NCBI GenBank assembly: GCA_014526335.1
Contig: JACTAT010000002.1
Coordinates: 2,207,609 to 2,271,608 of the forward strand
Source: Chrysaora quinquecirrha
Lineage: Eukaryota; Cnidaria; Scyphozoa; Semaeostomeae; Pelagiidae
Direction of reading: 5' to 3'
DNA length: 64,000 bases
The translations under genes and the position numbers were made by a program. Shown here in pieces: positions 1 to 11,700 of the stretch. Numbering within the stretch: position 1 is the first letter of the stretch; every line of letters starts with the position of its first letter. Under the pieces are notes generated by a model that was given only the letters and a program-made list of their open reading frames with translations, was not told where the DNA came from and did not search any database.

Positions 1-844
1 CACGACAAATCGAACAAATTTTGCTAATCTTTTACTGGAACATTGAGATAAGTAAAACATTCTTCTCTTGTTGGGCAAAGCATTGCTATTTCCATTATTA
101 GGCCTAGTCTGAAAACATTTGAGACGGAAAAATCAGTGTTGAAAACAGAAAACTTTTCGGGGAATTTAGGAAATTTTTTAGCATTTCCCGCCAAGTTTCT
201 ATCTTGGTCGCTGACAAAATAGCGCGCGATTGAATCGAGAGCCAATCAGAATCGAGAACGCAGATCGCATCACTGCGTCGCTCTCAAATAATCTGTTCAC
301 AGAGAAAGAAGGTGTAAAAAATAAAGGAAAATAAAAATTAATTTAAAAAACCTAGTTTTTTTTAAATTTCAAAGCATTGAGATTGCTTGAGAAATTTTTG
401 CTTAAAACAAACATTTGACTAAACGGGTTTGCTTGCTCCAAGAAAGCAACTTTTATTTTCTGACCTCATAAGTTGAACCGAAGCAAAAACACGGAGATAA
501 CAGTGCGTTTCACCAGACACGGGCAATAGTGATTTTCGGGACTTTTTCGGCTTAATGGGATTTTTTATAGATTTTTGCTGGAACACACCCAAACCCCTAT
601 GTACTGTATTCTCAGAAGGACTTCCTTGGGACTACATCATCTCTGGTACAAAGAAAACTTTCGACAACTAGGATAAACTTTAAAACGATTTGTTTCGCCT
701 CTATCCTGTTAAAAACAAAAAACTTTCCATTTATTTTTTCAACAAAGTTGGATAGTAGAATATTCTCGGAATTACTCGGAATTACCACCAGGTGCCGGAA
801 ATCCAAGCTCGACCGAGTCTTCTCACCTCCCAATCTACCGTTGC
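1..844. other. Upstream spacer of MDH1B
   Basis: No convincing gene is visible. The short open frames on the minus strand (24-245, 612-851) lack family resemblance and splice context. The last 200 bases before position 845 should contain the MDH1B promoter and 5' leader, but no TATA box is evident. Confidence 0.4.
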
Positions 845-2326
845 ATGGCAACCAAAGGACAACAACAACAAAATTTAGACATTACTTTCAAAATGGCGAA
901 GTATGTCATCGCAGGAAAATCTGACTGCCCGTTTTACGCAAAAGCTGAGCTTCTTGCAGACGAGTTACAGTCAAGACTAAAAGATTTTAAGGTCCATAAG
1001 ATAGTAATCCAACCGGAGAAATGGGATGAGTGGGTAAAACAGACATGTAAAGAGAGGAACTGGTCTTATAATGGCCGGTCACCAATAGTCTGGAGGGAGC
1101 TTCTTGACCGTGGAGGAAAGGGCGTTTTGCTTGGCAGCTGCAGTGACTTTCTTGAAATGGCGAATGGTTACTACGGAATTAAATCAGAAAAGCTCACAGA
1201 AGAACTAAAAAACATTGCAAACGAGAATAAGATAATTAAAGATAAGGATGATGAGATAGATGCAACAAGAACAAGAGGTTCAAATCCAATGAAGGTTTGC
1301 GTCACTGCTGCCGCAACAAGCGTTGCATATCATGTTGTATTAGAGCTATGCAATAAAAAAATCTTTGTTGACAAGGAAGAGATTGTTGTGTATCTGCTAG
1401 ACAAGAAAGAAAATGTAGAGCTTTTGCAAGGTACCTGTATGGAATTGCTCGATTGTGCCCCTGCACAACTGAAAGAAGCAGTTGTCACAAATAATATTGA
1501 AACTGCTTTTAAAGATGCAGATTTGGTTATCGTTTTGGATGGCTATAATATGTCAAAAGAAGAATCTGAGATGGATACATACAAGGATATCCTAGAAATA
1601 ACAGACTTTTCAATCATTAAAAAGTATGGAGAAGCAATCGGAAATGTTGGGATTCAAGATTGTAAGGTACTAGTTGCAGGTGGGCCTTGCAATATCATAT
1701 GCAATATCTTGATTGCCACAGCTAAGAATATAGATAAAAGAAATTTCATGGCTCTATCAAGACTGGTTGAAAATAGATCAAAAGGACTGATAGCAAAAAG
1801 GCTTAACGTGAAAACATCAGGAGTGACAAATTTGATTATATGGGGGCAGCCTGGCTATGATCAAATTATTGATGTAAATTCTTCAAGAGTCGTTGGTTAT
1901 GATGGGGCGATTTGGGGACCTCATATTGATGGTTTTTCACAAGATACTAAGGAGATTGTTCATGATGCAAAATGGCTTTCAAATCAGCTACCAGAAGAGT
2001 TGCAGCAGACACTTGCAAAGTTGAAAATGAATCAGAGGATGGCCATGCCTAATGCTGCAGCAATAATTGACCAGCTAAAAGATATTTACAACTGCACCAA
2101 CACTGATCAGACACATTCACTGTGTATTTCATCAGAAGGGTGGTATGGAATACCATCCGGACTTGTGTTTTCCTTTCCTGTAAAGTACACTAAATCTGGT
2201 TTTGAGGTTCTTTCGTCCCTCAGTATTGACGAAGAAAAACTTGCTCAAATAAAAGAACTTGGAGCTCAACTGAAGACTCACTGTGATAAGGTTCTCTCAT
2301 CCTACAACTTGTCTATGTCAGGCTAA
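845..2326 (+). CDS. MDH1B: Putative malate dehydrogenase 1B (MDH1B-like), intronless
   Basis: A single uninterrupted frame of 493 residues resembles vertebrate MDH1B (about 518 aa), a cilia/testis-associated homologue of cytosolic malate dehydrogenase. Residues 18-110 look glutaredoxin-like: CPFY at 28-31 sits where CPYC is normal, and GGKGVLLG lies at 90-97. The LDH/MDH-like part follows from about residue 149, with a Rossmann start VCVTAAA at 151-157, IIWGQPG at 331-337 and GWYGIPSG at 432-439. The two catalytic residues of real MDH appear lost: Asp of the LxRLDxNR motif is Val308, and His of WGNHS is Pro336. It is probably not an active malate dehydrogenase. The family start by homology is the second Met (residue 17, base 893, AAAATGG context); 845 gives a 16-residue extension. 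A polyadenylation signal AATAAA lies at 2519-2524. It is unusual here in having no intron. Confidence 0.88.
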   Translation: MATKGQQQQNLDITFKMAKYVIAGKSDCPFYAKAELLADELQSRLKDFKVHKIVIQPEKWDEWVKQTCKERNWSYNGRSPIVWRELLDRGGKGVLLGSCSDFLEMANGYYGIKSEKLTEELKNIANENKIIKDKDDEIDATRTRGSNPMKVCVTAAATSVAYHVVLELCNKKIFVDKEEIVVYLLDKKENVELLQGTCMELLDCAPAQLKEAVVTNNIETAFKDADLVIVLDGYNMSKEESEMDTYKDILEITDFSIIKKYGEAIGNVGIQDCKVLVAGGPCNIICNILIATAKNIDKRNFMALSRLVENRSKGLIAKRLNVKTSGVTNLIIWGQPGYDQIIDVNSSRVVGYDGAIWGPHIDGFSQDTKEIVHDAKWLSNQLPEELQQTLAKLKMNQRMAMPNAAAIIDQLKDIYNCTNTDQTHSLCISSEGWYGIPSGLVFSFPVKYTKSGFEVLSSLSIDEEKLAQIKELGAQLKTHCDKVLSSYNLSMSG

Positions 2327-2518
2327 AGTAATTAACTCGAGAGAAAGGCATGGACATGTTTCTTCAGTTAGATTTGTGTTAATGGCAACTAACTATACTG
2401 TACAATCATAAAATGTACTATGCTTAAAATGCATGTGTTTTAAAGACAGAATACCAAACATATCAGAATTTAAAAAGGTCCAAGCAAAGTGGGTGTTAAG
2501 AAGTAGAAAATATGATAA

Positions 2519-2524
2519 AATAAA
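2519..2524 (+). promoter_or_regulatory. Polyadenylation signal of MDH1B
   Basis: AATAAA lies 193 bases after the MDH1B stop and just before the opposing PAXX 3' end, so the two transcripts converge tail to tail. Confidence 0.55.
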
Positions 2525-2596
2525 AAAGGTTAAATTGGACTCAAAAGTTACTAAAGTTTTGATCATAATTATCACTGGAAGTTTCACGTCTGTTTT

Positions 2597-2602
2597 TTTA
2601 TT
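2597..2602 (-). promoter_or_regulatory. Polyadenylation signal of PAXX-like gene
   Basis: AATAAA on the minus strand (TTTATT on plus) lies about 63 bases after the proposed PAXX stop at 2665. Its placement supports the short terminal exon proposed for that gene. Confidence 0.5.
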
Positions 2603-2664
2603 TGGCTCACCTGGCAAACTTGTTGACCATTAGCATTGAATTAGCAAAATCTGTCTGCTATTGT

Positions 2665-5072
2665 CTAATCAAACACAACACCTTTTGCTGCTTGTTTCCT
2701 GTGGTAGAAAAAAACCTTTAATTTGTTGAAAAGTTCAGTAACATAAGCGTGTTGAAATGAGGTCTGACATATAAAAAATTGATCATATTGGATGCAAATT
2801 TTGATTGAAAATGAAGCAACTGTTTAAGAAGAAAGATTTTGTTATTTCTGATGTGATTATTATCACTTTTTTATCACCTCTTGCTTCCTGGGTTGATTAT
2901 GCTATGTCCCTTTCCTTGCTTTGGTCTTGTAACTTTTGATTTCTTAGCATCATGCTCTAAGAAAGTTAAATTCAGTATAAAATATGAAATGACAGGAATG
3001 ATTTTCATCTTATATTTATGATACAGTACTCTCCTATTTGTAAAGCCTCATTTTTATTAAATTTAATTTATTGGTATATAATTTTTGGAAAGTTAATAAA
3101 CAGGGGGGTCCTAATAAGATCCAGGGGGTGGGGAAAATTTAATAAACATAGTTAAATCCTTTCACAAGTGAAATTTCTTCTTCCAAAATTAATAAATGGG
3201 GGGTCCTAATAAGGTCCAGGGGATGGGGGAGAAACTCAAAATTAATAATGGGGGCACGTTTATTTGGCACCTTAGAGTATTCTTATCAAAATTCAAAAGT
3301 TCACATTAAAACACTGCAATTCAAATAATTGTTCTCACTTGCTTTATTGCTTTTAATTAGCATTAACTGCAAGATCTGTCTTAAGACAATTTTAAAACCA
3401 CCAAGAATAGTAACAAGAGCTGAACGATTCAAATTAATAAGGAAACTTACCCTTGAAAGGGCTGAAAACTGATGCTTCCACCTAGAAAATAAAAAGAAAC
3501 ATTAGCCAGGTGTGGATAGGCAGATTTCAACCGAGTTTAGGCTTTGCACTTGTTTTAACAAGCTTCAACTGTATTATGTTATTCAGTGTTGGTATTCTAT
3601 GTAACCCGATGCTGGAGATCTCCTGAATGAAATTTGAAGCTATATTTGCATGCAAGCTTGAATCTTTCAGGAAAAACAATTATGCTTATATTTTAATAGC
3701 AAAGCAATAGAAAACTTCAGTTCAGTTGCGCAATCTCTGGCATGACGGTAACCTGGATTCATTTATCTCTAGTGATTCTTTTAATCAGTACTCAAAAAAT
3801 CACATCTGCTACCTTTTGATCCTTTGGTATGTTTTCCAATTTCTCATTTGCATCTGCAATTAAATACGGTAAGTCTTATAAATCTCAGCGAAAACACAAT
3901 GTATAACAAATGTCTAACCTAAAAATTCTCTAGATCAAACAAAATAACAGTCATTTTTTTATGCAAAACACTTATTCCAACCAACCTTTTAACTTTCCTT
4001 CTAAACCCTCAACTTTATCTAAGAATGCAAATATTAGTTGCTGTAAATCTTCTTTTTTCTGCTGCACTGATGTTTCAAACAAATCAAAATTAACCAAGTT
4101 CGGCTCTTTTCCCATGGCGAGTGTCAGCTTCTGAGGTAACAAAGATACCTCAAGTTCTTTGGCTTTAAAGGACGATCTATGGAAAAAGTAGATAGATCTA
4201 AGTGTCCCTTAACTGACATGCCAAATTAGAGGCATTATGGCACAATTTGTGCAGCGAGGACTGGCATTTGTAATCATTACAGAAATTTTAAAATTGCAAA
4301 ATTCCTATTAAGCAACCAATATTAAATTTAGATGGATAGTTTTACTATCTCAGCCCTTGTACTATCAATTTTACAAGCAATAAAGATTTGTTTTTGGTGG
4401 GCAAAACAAGGATATAGAATCGGGAACTTTGAATGCTCATAAAATTAAGAACACAAGAATCCCACATTGCAAACTCAATATCTTTAGATTTTGAAATTTT
4501 CAATGCTGTCAGCTGTTATCCAAAAATTTCTGTTACCCAGATTCACTCTGGCTCTTTTGAGTACTACAAATAGACTGTCCTGTCTGTTTCTGCGTTAGCC
4601 TGACACTCACATCAGATTTGAAACAAAGTCATCTTTGGAGGATGGCTCAGCACCAGGCATCATCTAAAACAAATCAAGCAAATAATTCGATCACATGCGC
4701 CAACACAGCACAGCACGCAGCAGGGTCTAATGATTAAACTCTTCTGATTTCTGTTGTTGCACGCAGTGCAATTGCACTTGACACTTACATAATTATCAAC
4801 TTCTTCTTCCGAGATTTCAAGTCGCCACACATTTATTCCATCAGTGACACTGAAAAGAAAAAGATAAATTCAATATAAAATCCACGAAAGTGAAGGTGTG
4901 ACGTTTTGAGTTTCATGAGCTGAAACAGGCCAAAGTTTGAAGGAGAAACTTACCACAAAAACATAACTTTTTCATCTTCAGAAAGCCGAATAAAAGCAAT
5001 ATACTTGTTTCCGAAACTCCTGCACTTTGCTTGCAGGGTATGCAAGTCTTTATACCGTGCAAAAAGCGCCAT
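2665..5072 (-). CDS. PAXX: PAXX-like NHEJ factor, seven exons
   Basis: Exons (5' to 3'): 5072-4954, 4849-4789, 4663-4611, 4176-3986, 3853-3813, 3481-3451, 2687-2665. All joins keep phase and use GT..AG, giving about 172 aa (human PAXX is 204). PAXX is a paralogue of XRCC4 and XLF that binds Ku and stabilises non-homologous end joining in the nucleus. Seen: head-domain strands ending in CVTDGINVW (human has YVTDAAELW), then SLLPQKLTLAM before the helix EDLQQLIFAFLDKVEGLEG, where the coiled-coil stalk starts. The tail SPFKAKGVVFD resembles the C-terminal Ku-binding end of PAXX (PGFK..GGVDFD). Only the last exon is tentative (acceptor at 2688); the AATAAA just beyond it supports it. XLF is the main alternative family. 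Confidence 0.68.
3093..3260. repeat. G-rich tandem repeat in last PAXX intron
   Basis: Two direct copies of a roughly 95-base unit share the core GGGGGGTCCTAATAAG, near 3103 and 3199, each followed by TCCAGGGG and a G-rich run. A third partial unit follows at about 3240. It looks like a decayed transposon end or minisatellite. Confidence 0.6.
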
Positions 5073-8000
5073 CAATTCATTACTGAACGCTTAAACCGAT
5101 GGCACATGACACAATACAGCAACAGGACTAGCTCATGAAGCTCAGAGAAGCTCATTTGAGGCCTAGGCCAAGTTGCCTCTCTTTCGTGATAATATTTTTC
5201 AGGAGAAAATGGCGGGAAAAACAAAAGGGGCGTGGCAGATTTAGCGCTCACCATCAACGCTTCGGCATTGTGCCTTGATCCTGCTGCATTCTCCTTCATT
5301 CCCACCTATAAGGCCAAAGAGAGAGCGGCACAGCAGAGATGGACCTAAAAAGACAGCTGACATTTCGCAATCTTTAATTTTTGAAGGAATGAAAGTTTCT
5401 TCTGGAGAGGAAATGTAGGAGGTAACGGGCGCAAGCAAAAATCGCAAGCAAATTCTCTTTATAAAGCAAAACCCGTCTTTTTCTTATTTCTATGAACTAT
5501 GATAAAAGGAACACAAATTTGCTTGATGATATGGTGTAAATGTTGGAGATAGCAGGTGTCAACTGTAGTGGGCAAAATGATCAAACATTGTTGGCCAAAC
5601 AATTAAGATTTGCCTTACAAGACAAGCATTAACTGGCCGTTTGACCACGTCAAGAACATTCCATGACAAGCAAAAGTAAACTAAATTTGTTGTGCGACAT
5701 TTTTGAAATAGTTCAAAAACATTTCTGCATGATGATTAACTAATGATTTGCAAGCAAAAAATGTTGGACAAGCAATGTTTTGCGTGGCCAAACGGTCAAA
5801 TATTTTGCTTGACAAGTAAATTTGAAATGCTTTACAAACAATGTTTGATCGCTTGGCCAGGGCCTTACTTTAAAATCACGCAGAATTGACTAAAATAAAG
5901 CAGAAAATTATATCATATATTTTTATACATATATATCACGTATCACCACACATTTAAATACAAATAATAGCGCTTTAAAATAAATAAGCAGCTTCTTCAT
6001 ACTTCTCTCTCGATTCTCTCTCAACAATAATCATGTTTGAATTTTCATTTATTTCTCATAATAATTAATATAATAAATCCTCTCTTTATTATTATTTTAT
6101 TCTTACTTGCACGCAATGTCTTTCCTAACACAATACTTGCTGCAATTCAACGTTTATTAAGCTACTACCTAATAAGAATGATCATTTACATAAGTAGAGA
6201 AATAAGCCAACAAGTGCAAGTGCAAGTGACACCACTTGACAGCTCCTTGATCATTTGAGAGAAGCCTGGTTTCGACACAACACGACACGACACGACAAAG
6301 TATTAACGACAATACAATTATCTCAGACGATAACCACGAGTAGTGATCTTGGAAACAGATCGCAACGGAAATCAGAAATGGCGAGAGTTAAATTCATTCC
6401 TACTTTCACGATTATGTGATCACGATTCCAGGATCATTCAACGGTGATCTTTCTGTTACACCGGTTGTTACGACAAAATGGTTTCCATTTTTACGAGTAT
6501 TTGCGCGAATATTAGCCACCTTACGATAACTATGAGATGTAGGATCCCTACAATCCTGTGGAATGAAAACAAGACTTTATACTTTGCTGCCTAGGAGGGT
6601 TCTTAAAGCCTGGCTTGCGTAAGATCATGATAACCGCTAGACAATTGCGCGATCGCATAATGCAAACGGACAACAGAAATCATTGAGTTGTAGGCATTAG
6701 TGTAACCGCCAGACAATTGCGAAACGATCACAGCGTCGTGGTCGCAAAAATCGCGAGAATAAGACAAGGATTGGGAATGGTTTTAACTTTCACTATTTCC
6801 TACCCTACGCAACAATTTCCATGATTCAGCTAAGAGATCACTGTCCGCACGGTAATGAGCTTTTTAATCGACCATCGTAGTAACATCGCATAAGTGACCA
6901 ACTTTCACTATCGCTCCTTGCCATACTGTCGACTGGCAACAGTGCAACATCTTTTTGATGGCATCACAAACGAGTATGCCTGCCCACTTGTTGGCTTTTT
7001 CCTCACTGTCCAACATTTAACGTTATCTAACGGACTAAGTTAAAAAAAATTTACAGTAGTTATACGATACGACACTGTTAGTTTTAATGGACAATATTCA
7101 TTAAAATATAATGAAAGCTGCCATAAGATTTTTATATCACTGGATAAAATTTAGCAAAAACTAGCTATTTTCAAACCAGTGTGTAAAATGTTATCATTTC
7201 CTTTCTGCATTACTGTACACAACTTGTATTGACCATCTGGACGATACTCTGTGAAGCTGCTAGAAATACTACCTACTACTCAGACAAAATATTTGGTTAG
7301 TTATTGATATAGCAACCAGGATTAAAATGCGTCTTGTTTCCTTGAAAGTGCGATCTTATTTAGATGCACACATTATAGAATGAAGGATAAAATGCTACAT
7401 TACAACATTTACCCCGATCATTTAAAATTGAACATAATTTATAACTGAATTGAAATTATTTTTATATTAATAAATTAACGATATTTTAAATTGAAATTAA
7501 ACTGGAACGAAATTATATTAAATTCTGACACACAGACACGCAACAGTTAAAAGGAAAATCAAATAAATTTATTAATTGAGTTTTCCATGCTTTTTTAAGC
7601 TGCAACACAAAACATGGCAAATTTTCACTTTGCAAGAGAAAACGAAATGTAATCTTAAAATAGCGGGCTATTATTCAGATATGTCCATACGGTCATAATG
7701 ATGGTCAGACAGAATGTAGGCAAACAATCTTAACTTTGAAGATCGCAGCTTTTCAAAAGCATGCAAAAAATTGTTATTGAACATTTGACAATTTCTTGCA
7801 CTGCATGAAACTTCAAATGAATCAGAGATATTGTTTAGTAGGAAAGTATCTAAAATTCATGACCATACACAAATAAGACATACCATTTTTTTAGAAAATC
7901 CTAATACTAATACTCAGGTGACTAAAAAATTAGCACAGATTTATGTCTGATAAGCTTCAAGCGAGCAGAAACATGTGATTTGAAGCGAGATCTTTCACGA

Positions 8001-8705
8001 TGCACTTCGAGTTGTATAAGGAATTGAGAACGGATAGGATGGTTCAGATAATTTAGAAAGTCTTGCGAGCTATGATGATGTTTAGATAGCTGGTTAAGGT
8101 TAATTAGTAAGTTAAATCTACAAAATTATTGCAATAACCATTTCTTGTTCTACAAAAAGAGCTCGAAGTCCGTTAGCTTACTTAGCTATGTTAAGCTCCT
8201 AAAAAGAGTTAAGACTTCTATCAATAAGGTGACAAGTATGATAAAAAAAAATAATTCAAGGCAAATTTTGGTCCTCAACATCTGTCTATCTAGATCTTAT
8301 ATGTAGCTTACATGGAGACATAGGCCAAATCAATCATCTCTATTAAAACCAGAAAGTTTAAGATCGGACCTATTACCAGAAAACCCAACTAAAAGCTGAT
8401 GCAGCCTGCAAACATTACTTGCAAAACCGCTGCTAAAATGCATAAAAAATCCTTCCTTCCAGCACTTCGATTCACTAGATACGAAGATTGATTATCAATA
8501 TTTGCCTTAACTGCATTAGATTTTCACGGGCTTGCGCCAGTCATTTAAAATTCTTGCACACATCTGTGATGTAAGAGACTATGTACATCTTACATAAATA
8601 TAACCATGTAATTTTCATGATAACGGAAGATAGAAGCAGAAATACCTTTCACTATGCTGCATACTTGCATTTGAGAATCCAATTGAAAAATTACTCATGG
8701 ATGTC
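5073..8705. other. Spacer between PAXX and boule, copy 1
   Basis: No supported protein gene. The interval contains the shared upstream region of PAXX (first 200 bases), one MITE at 5565-5867, a CGACACGACACGACA stretch near 6278, a repeated motif ending AGACAATTGCG at about 6637 and 6710, and the 3' flank of boule. A minus-strand AATAAA (TTTATT at 7568-7573) is a candidate distal polyadenylation signal for boule. The open frame at 6037-6258 has no recognisable features. Confidence 0.45.
5565..5867. mobile_element. MITE of the GGCCCTGGCCAA family (copy 1 region)
   Basis: Imperfect terminal inverted repeats: the right end TTGGCCAGGGCCTTA mirrors a decayed left end near 5565 (GTGGGCAAAATGATCAAACA). 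The interior is packed with AATGTTTGATC, GACAAGCA and TGGCCNNNCGGTCAAA motifs on both strands. The same family occurs at 40827, 43102 and 57513. Confidence 0.7.
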
Positions 8706-11700
8706 TTACTTTGATTCATCCTTTCCATCTTGATCTGATTCTCTATTTGATGAGAGGCTTGACGGCGTGCTACCATTACTAGGTGTGGTGACATTTCCAT
8801 TGCCATTGCTATTGATAACCTCGTAATTCCTCATGATATGAAAGTTGGGAGGTGGTGGCTCTGCCGTTACACGCTTTAAAGGACCATTTGGTCTAATTAG
8901 TGGAGGCTTCATCATGTTTGGTGTGAATGTTCCATTGCCATTGATAAAAGGTCCATGTTCAATTATACTTGAATCGTATGGTGATGTTAAGACTTGGTAA
9001 ACCTCGGGTCGAGGTGGTCTCTGAATGCCTTGAATCGATGGTGCAGGATATGCCCCTCGGATCACGTGAACAGATGGCGGCATAGGATGAATCTGCAAGA
9101 AAATTAAATCAATGACGTTACAGAGTATTGAAAAATTCTACAAGATTTCCGAAAGTCATTAAAGGAATGTGTCTTCGTGAGGACATGTTAAGACCAAAGA
9201 CAAGATTTGAACCTGCGACCTCGAGGATTTGTACGCCAATACCCAGGGCCAATACCCCACCAACTGTAACCAGGTAGCTCAGTTGGTGAGATATTGTCGT
9301 ACAAACCCAAAGAAAAAGGTTTATACGCGGTCCTTGCGGGATCCATTCTCCCGTTTTCTCAAAAATAACTCATGACGTCCATTATGCTGCAATTTCAAAA
9401 TTTGGAACAACATCTTTAATTCATCAAAGTTTTGGATGAATAATGACGTATAAGTGGAGTCTAACAATGAAAACCTAAACTAAAAGCTAGTCCCTACCAC
9501 TTCTACTCGTTATTATTACTTCTATTTATATTTGCAGTAAGAAGTAACCACTAGTTTATTACTAGGGTACAGGCAAAAATGTAACTTAAGTATCGTACCT
9601 GTGCAGGAGGTGGTGGGGATGATATTGGGAATGCATTGACTTGTGGAATAGGTTGCTGAAGAAAGACAAGAAAACAATGAAATAATGAAATAATACGTTA
9701 AATAGAAAATGTACGACACTTGACGACAGTGTTTGAAGAGGTGGCGTGGCCGAGTGGTAAGGCTCGGATTCGGCAGATCGTGGGTTCGAATCACGTAGGG
9801 ACCACTTTCTACCGTCTCTACAGCTGTCTGCCCATCCTTCCGATTACCCAGGGTAGCCGTTCTAGAGTATCAGTCAGGGGGCAAAATCTGCAGCTCCAGA
9901 TCAACTCTATAGCTGGCACAGCCTGTGATAACAAAAAATTCCTTGATTGCTTGATTGCTGCCTCTTAAAAGTTTAAATTTTAATGACCTCCTTATGAAAG
10001 CTATGAAGGAAAAATCACTAGAAAATCACTAGAAAAACACAGGTTATATAAAAAGACAACACAACGCAACACAACATGACGCAATACAATACAACACGAC
10101 ACGACACGAGATGACACAATACAATAAATATCAAGACAGCATAAAGCAAAAAATAAAAAACAACACAATAAGCTACAAATATGAAACAGCACAGTGAGGC
10201 ACAGAACAAAATAGCGTAAGAACACAAAACATGCCAAATCAACACAAAACATGAAAATACAAAACAACAATGTATATAACAAAGCTAACCCATACAAAAT
10301 ACGACAGCACAAATCAAACAGCCAAACACTTAAACAGCACAACACTATAAATCCATGAAGATTTTTCACAATACCTGTGTTTGTGCCACGTAGCAGGGTA
10401 AGAAGTTAGACTCTGGCAGAATATGCCGTGGAGTTTCAGGTGTATTGCCATTAATAATGGAAAAATTCTGTGGTATAATGTAATGTCCATTTACTGGAAT
10501 ATTTGGAGGAACACTTTGTGGATCAGCAGGAATTATTGTCATTGGAACTGCAGCAGGTGGAGACTAGAAAAAGAGGAAAATTACCAGTAACTTCACCGTA
10601 GTTACTATTAGATTACAGTACTAATAAATACTAGAAACGTCACAATGTTCTTCCTTGTCTACAATCCCCCTACCATCCTTGTCAAAAATACTAGGGTACT
10701 TGGTATTTTTCACAGTTACACGCTTCTTTTTTATAAGGAACCTACCTCAAGGCCTAGTTCTTGAAGTTCCTTATTTTTGGACCTCTTTTGAGGCAATTGT
10801 AGTTCAAAAAGTTCCTTAATAGTTCCTTAATTTTAACTGCACATATAGTGGTCTTAACAATAAAAGAGAGACATTTGCATGTGAACAAAACCCGAGAATA
10901 CTAAAGGAAACATTTGATACTTCCTAACGTACAATTTTTGTGATTTCGACTGCAAATGAATGGAACCGGCTTTCTAATTCTTGATTATTTGCAGTGATAA
11001 AACTATTCAACAATAAAAAGTTCTTTAGTTATTTTCTCTCTAGTAGTATAAGTTCTTTAAATTTTCAGGCCTTCTACATGTAGGTTCCTTATAAAGTGGT
11101 TCCTTATAAAAAAAGCGTGTATCGCTTCAAGAATCCATACATCCATCCCCCACTCACTGTTGGCGAAATTGATGTTGTCAGTTCTTCCAACATTGAGTAA
11201 CGGAGGGAATCTGTTAATTATAAATATAGTAGTCAATCGTTAATCAAAATATAGTCATCATAACGGGACAACTTAAACTTTAGGCAAAACAAAATACTTT
11301 TAATTTTAAGATAGTTGCAAAGCCAGCAACCAGAGGTACCAAACGGGTGACTTCAGCGTCTAAATCGACTAAACGTGCGTTTGAAACATTTTCTTGATTA
11401 AACTGTGGTTTCACCAATTTGAACATACGAGGAACGGGTTAGAAACGTCAAGTAATGAAAATCTTAGCTTTCATTAGCTGGGTTTGCTTTCTAATAACAA
11501 GAAACATAGATCTTCCGAGATTTGTTCAACTGAGCTTAAAAATTGTGATCTCCACAATTTTTAGAATTTTCAGTTCTAAAGGGCCATTTATATACTCCTA
11601 AATCCTTTTCCGACGAGTTCTGCAGGGGTACCAATATCAATAAGGTATAGAATTTAAGGGAAATCTGAATGATATGGTAAAATAACCCTCAGGCTATCCC

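Noticed and set aside
9741..9807. A working tRNA gene
   Set aside because: The A and B boxes are good but the acceptor and anticodon stems do not pair; it is more likely a SINE head or pseudogene.
10001..10369. 122-residue Cys/Phe/Leu-rich minus-strand frame (and its 162-residue version at 28063-28551)
   Set aside because: It arises from an A/C-rich low-complexity tract running into boule exon 9. The length difference comes from one homopolymer base.
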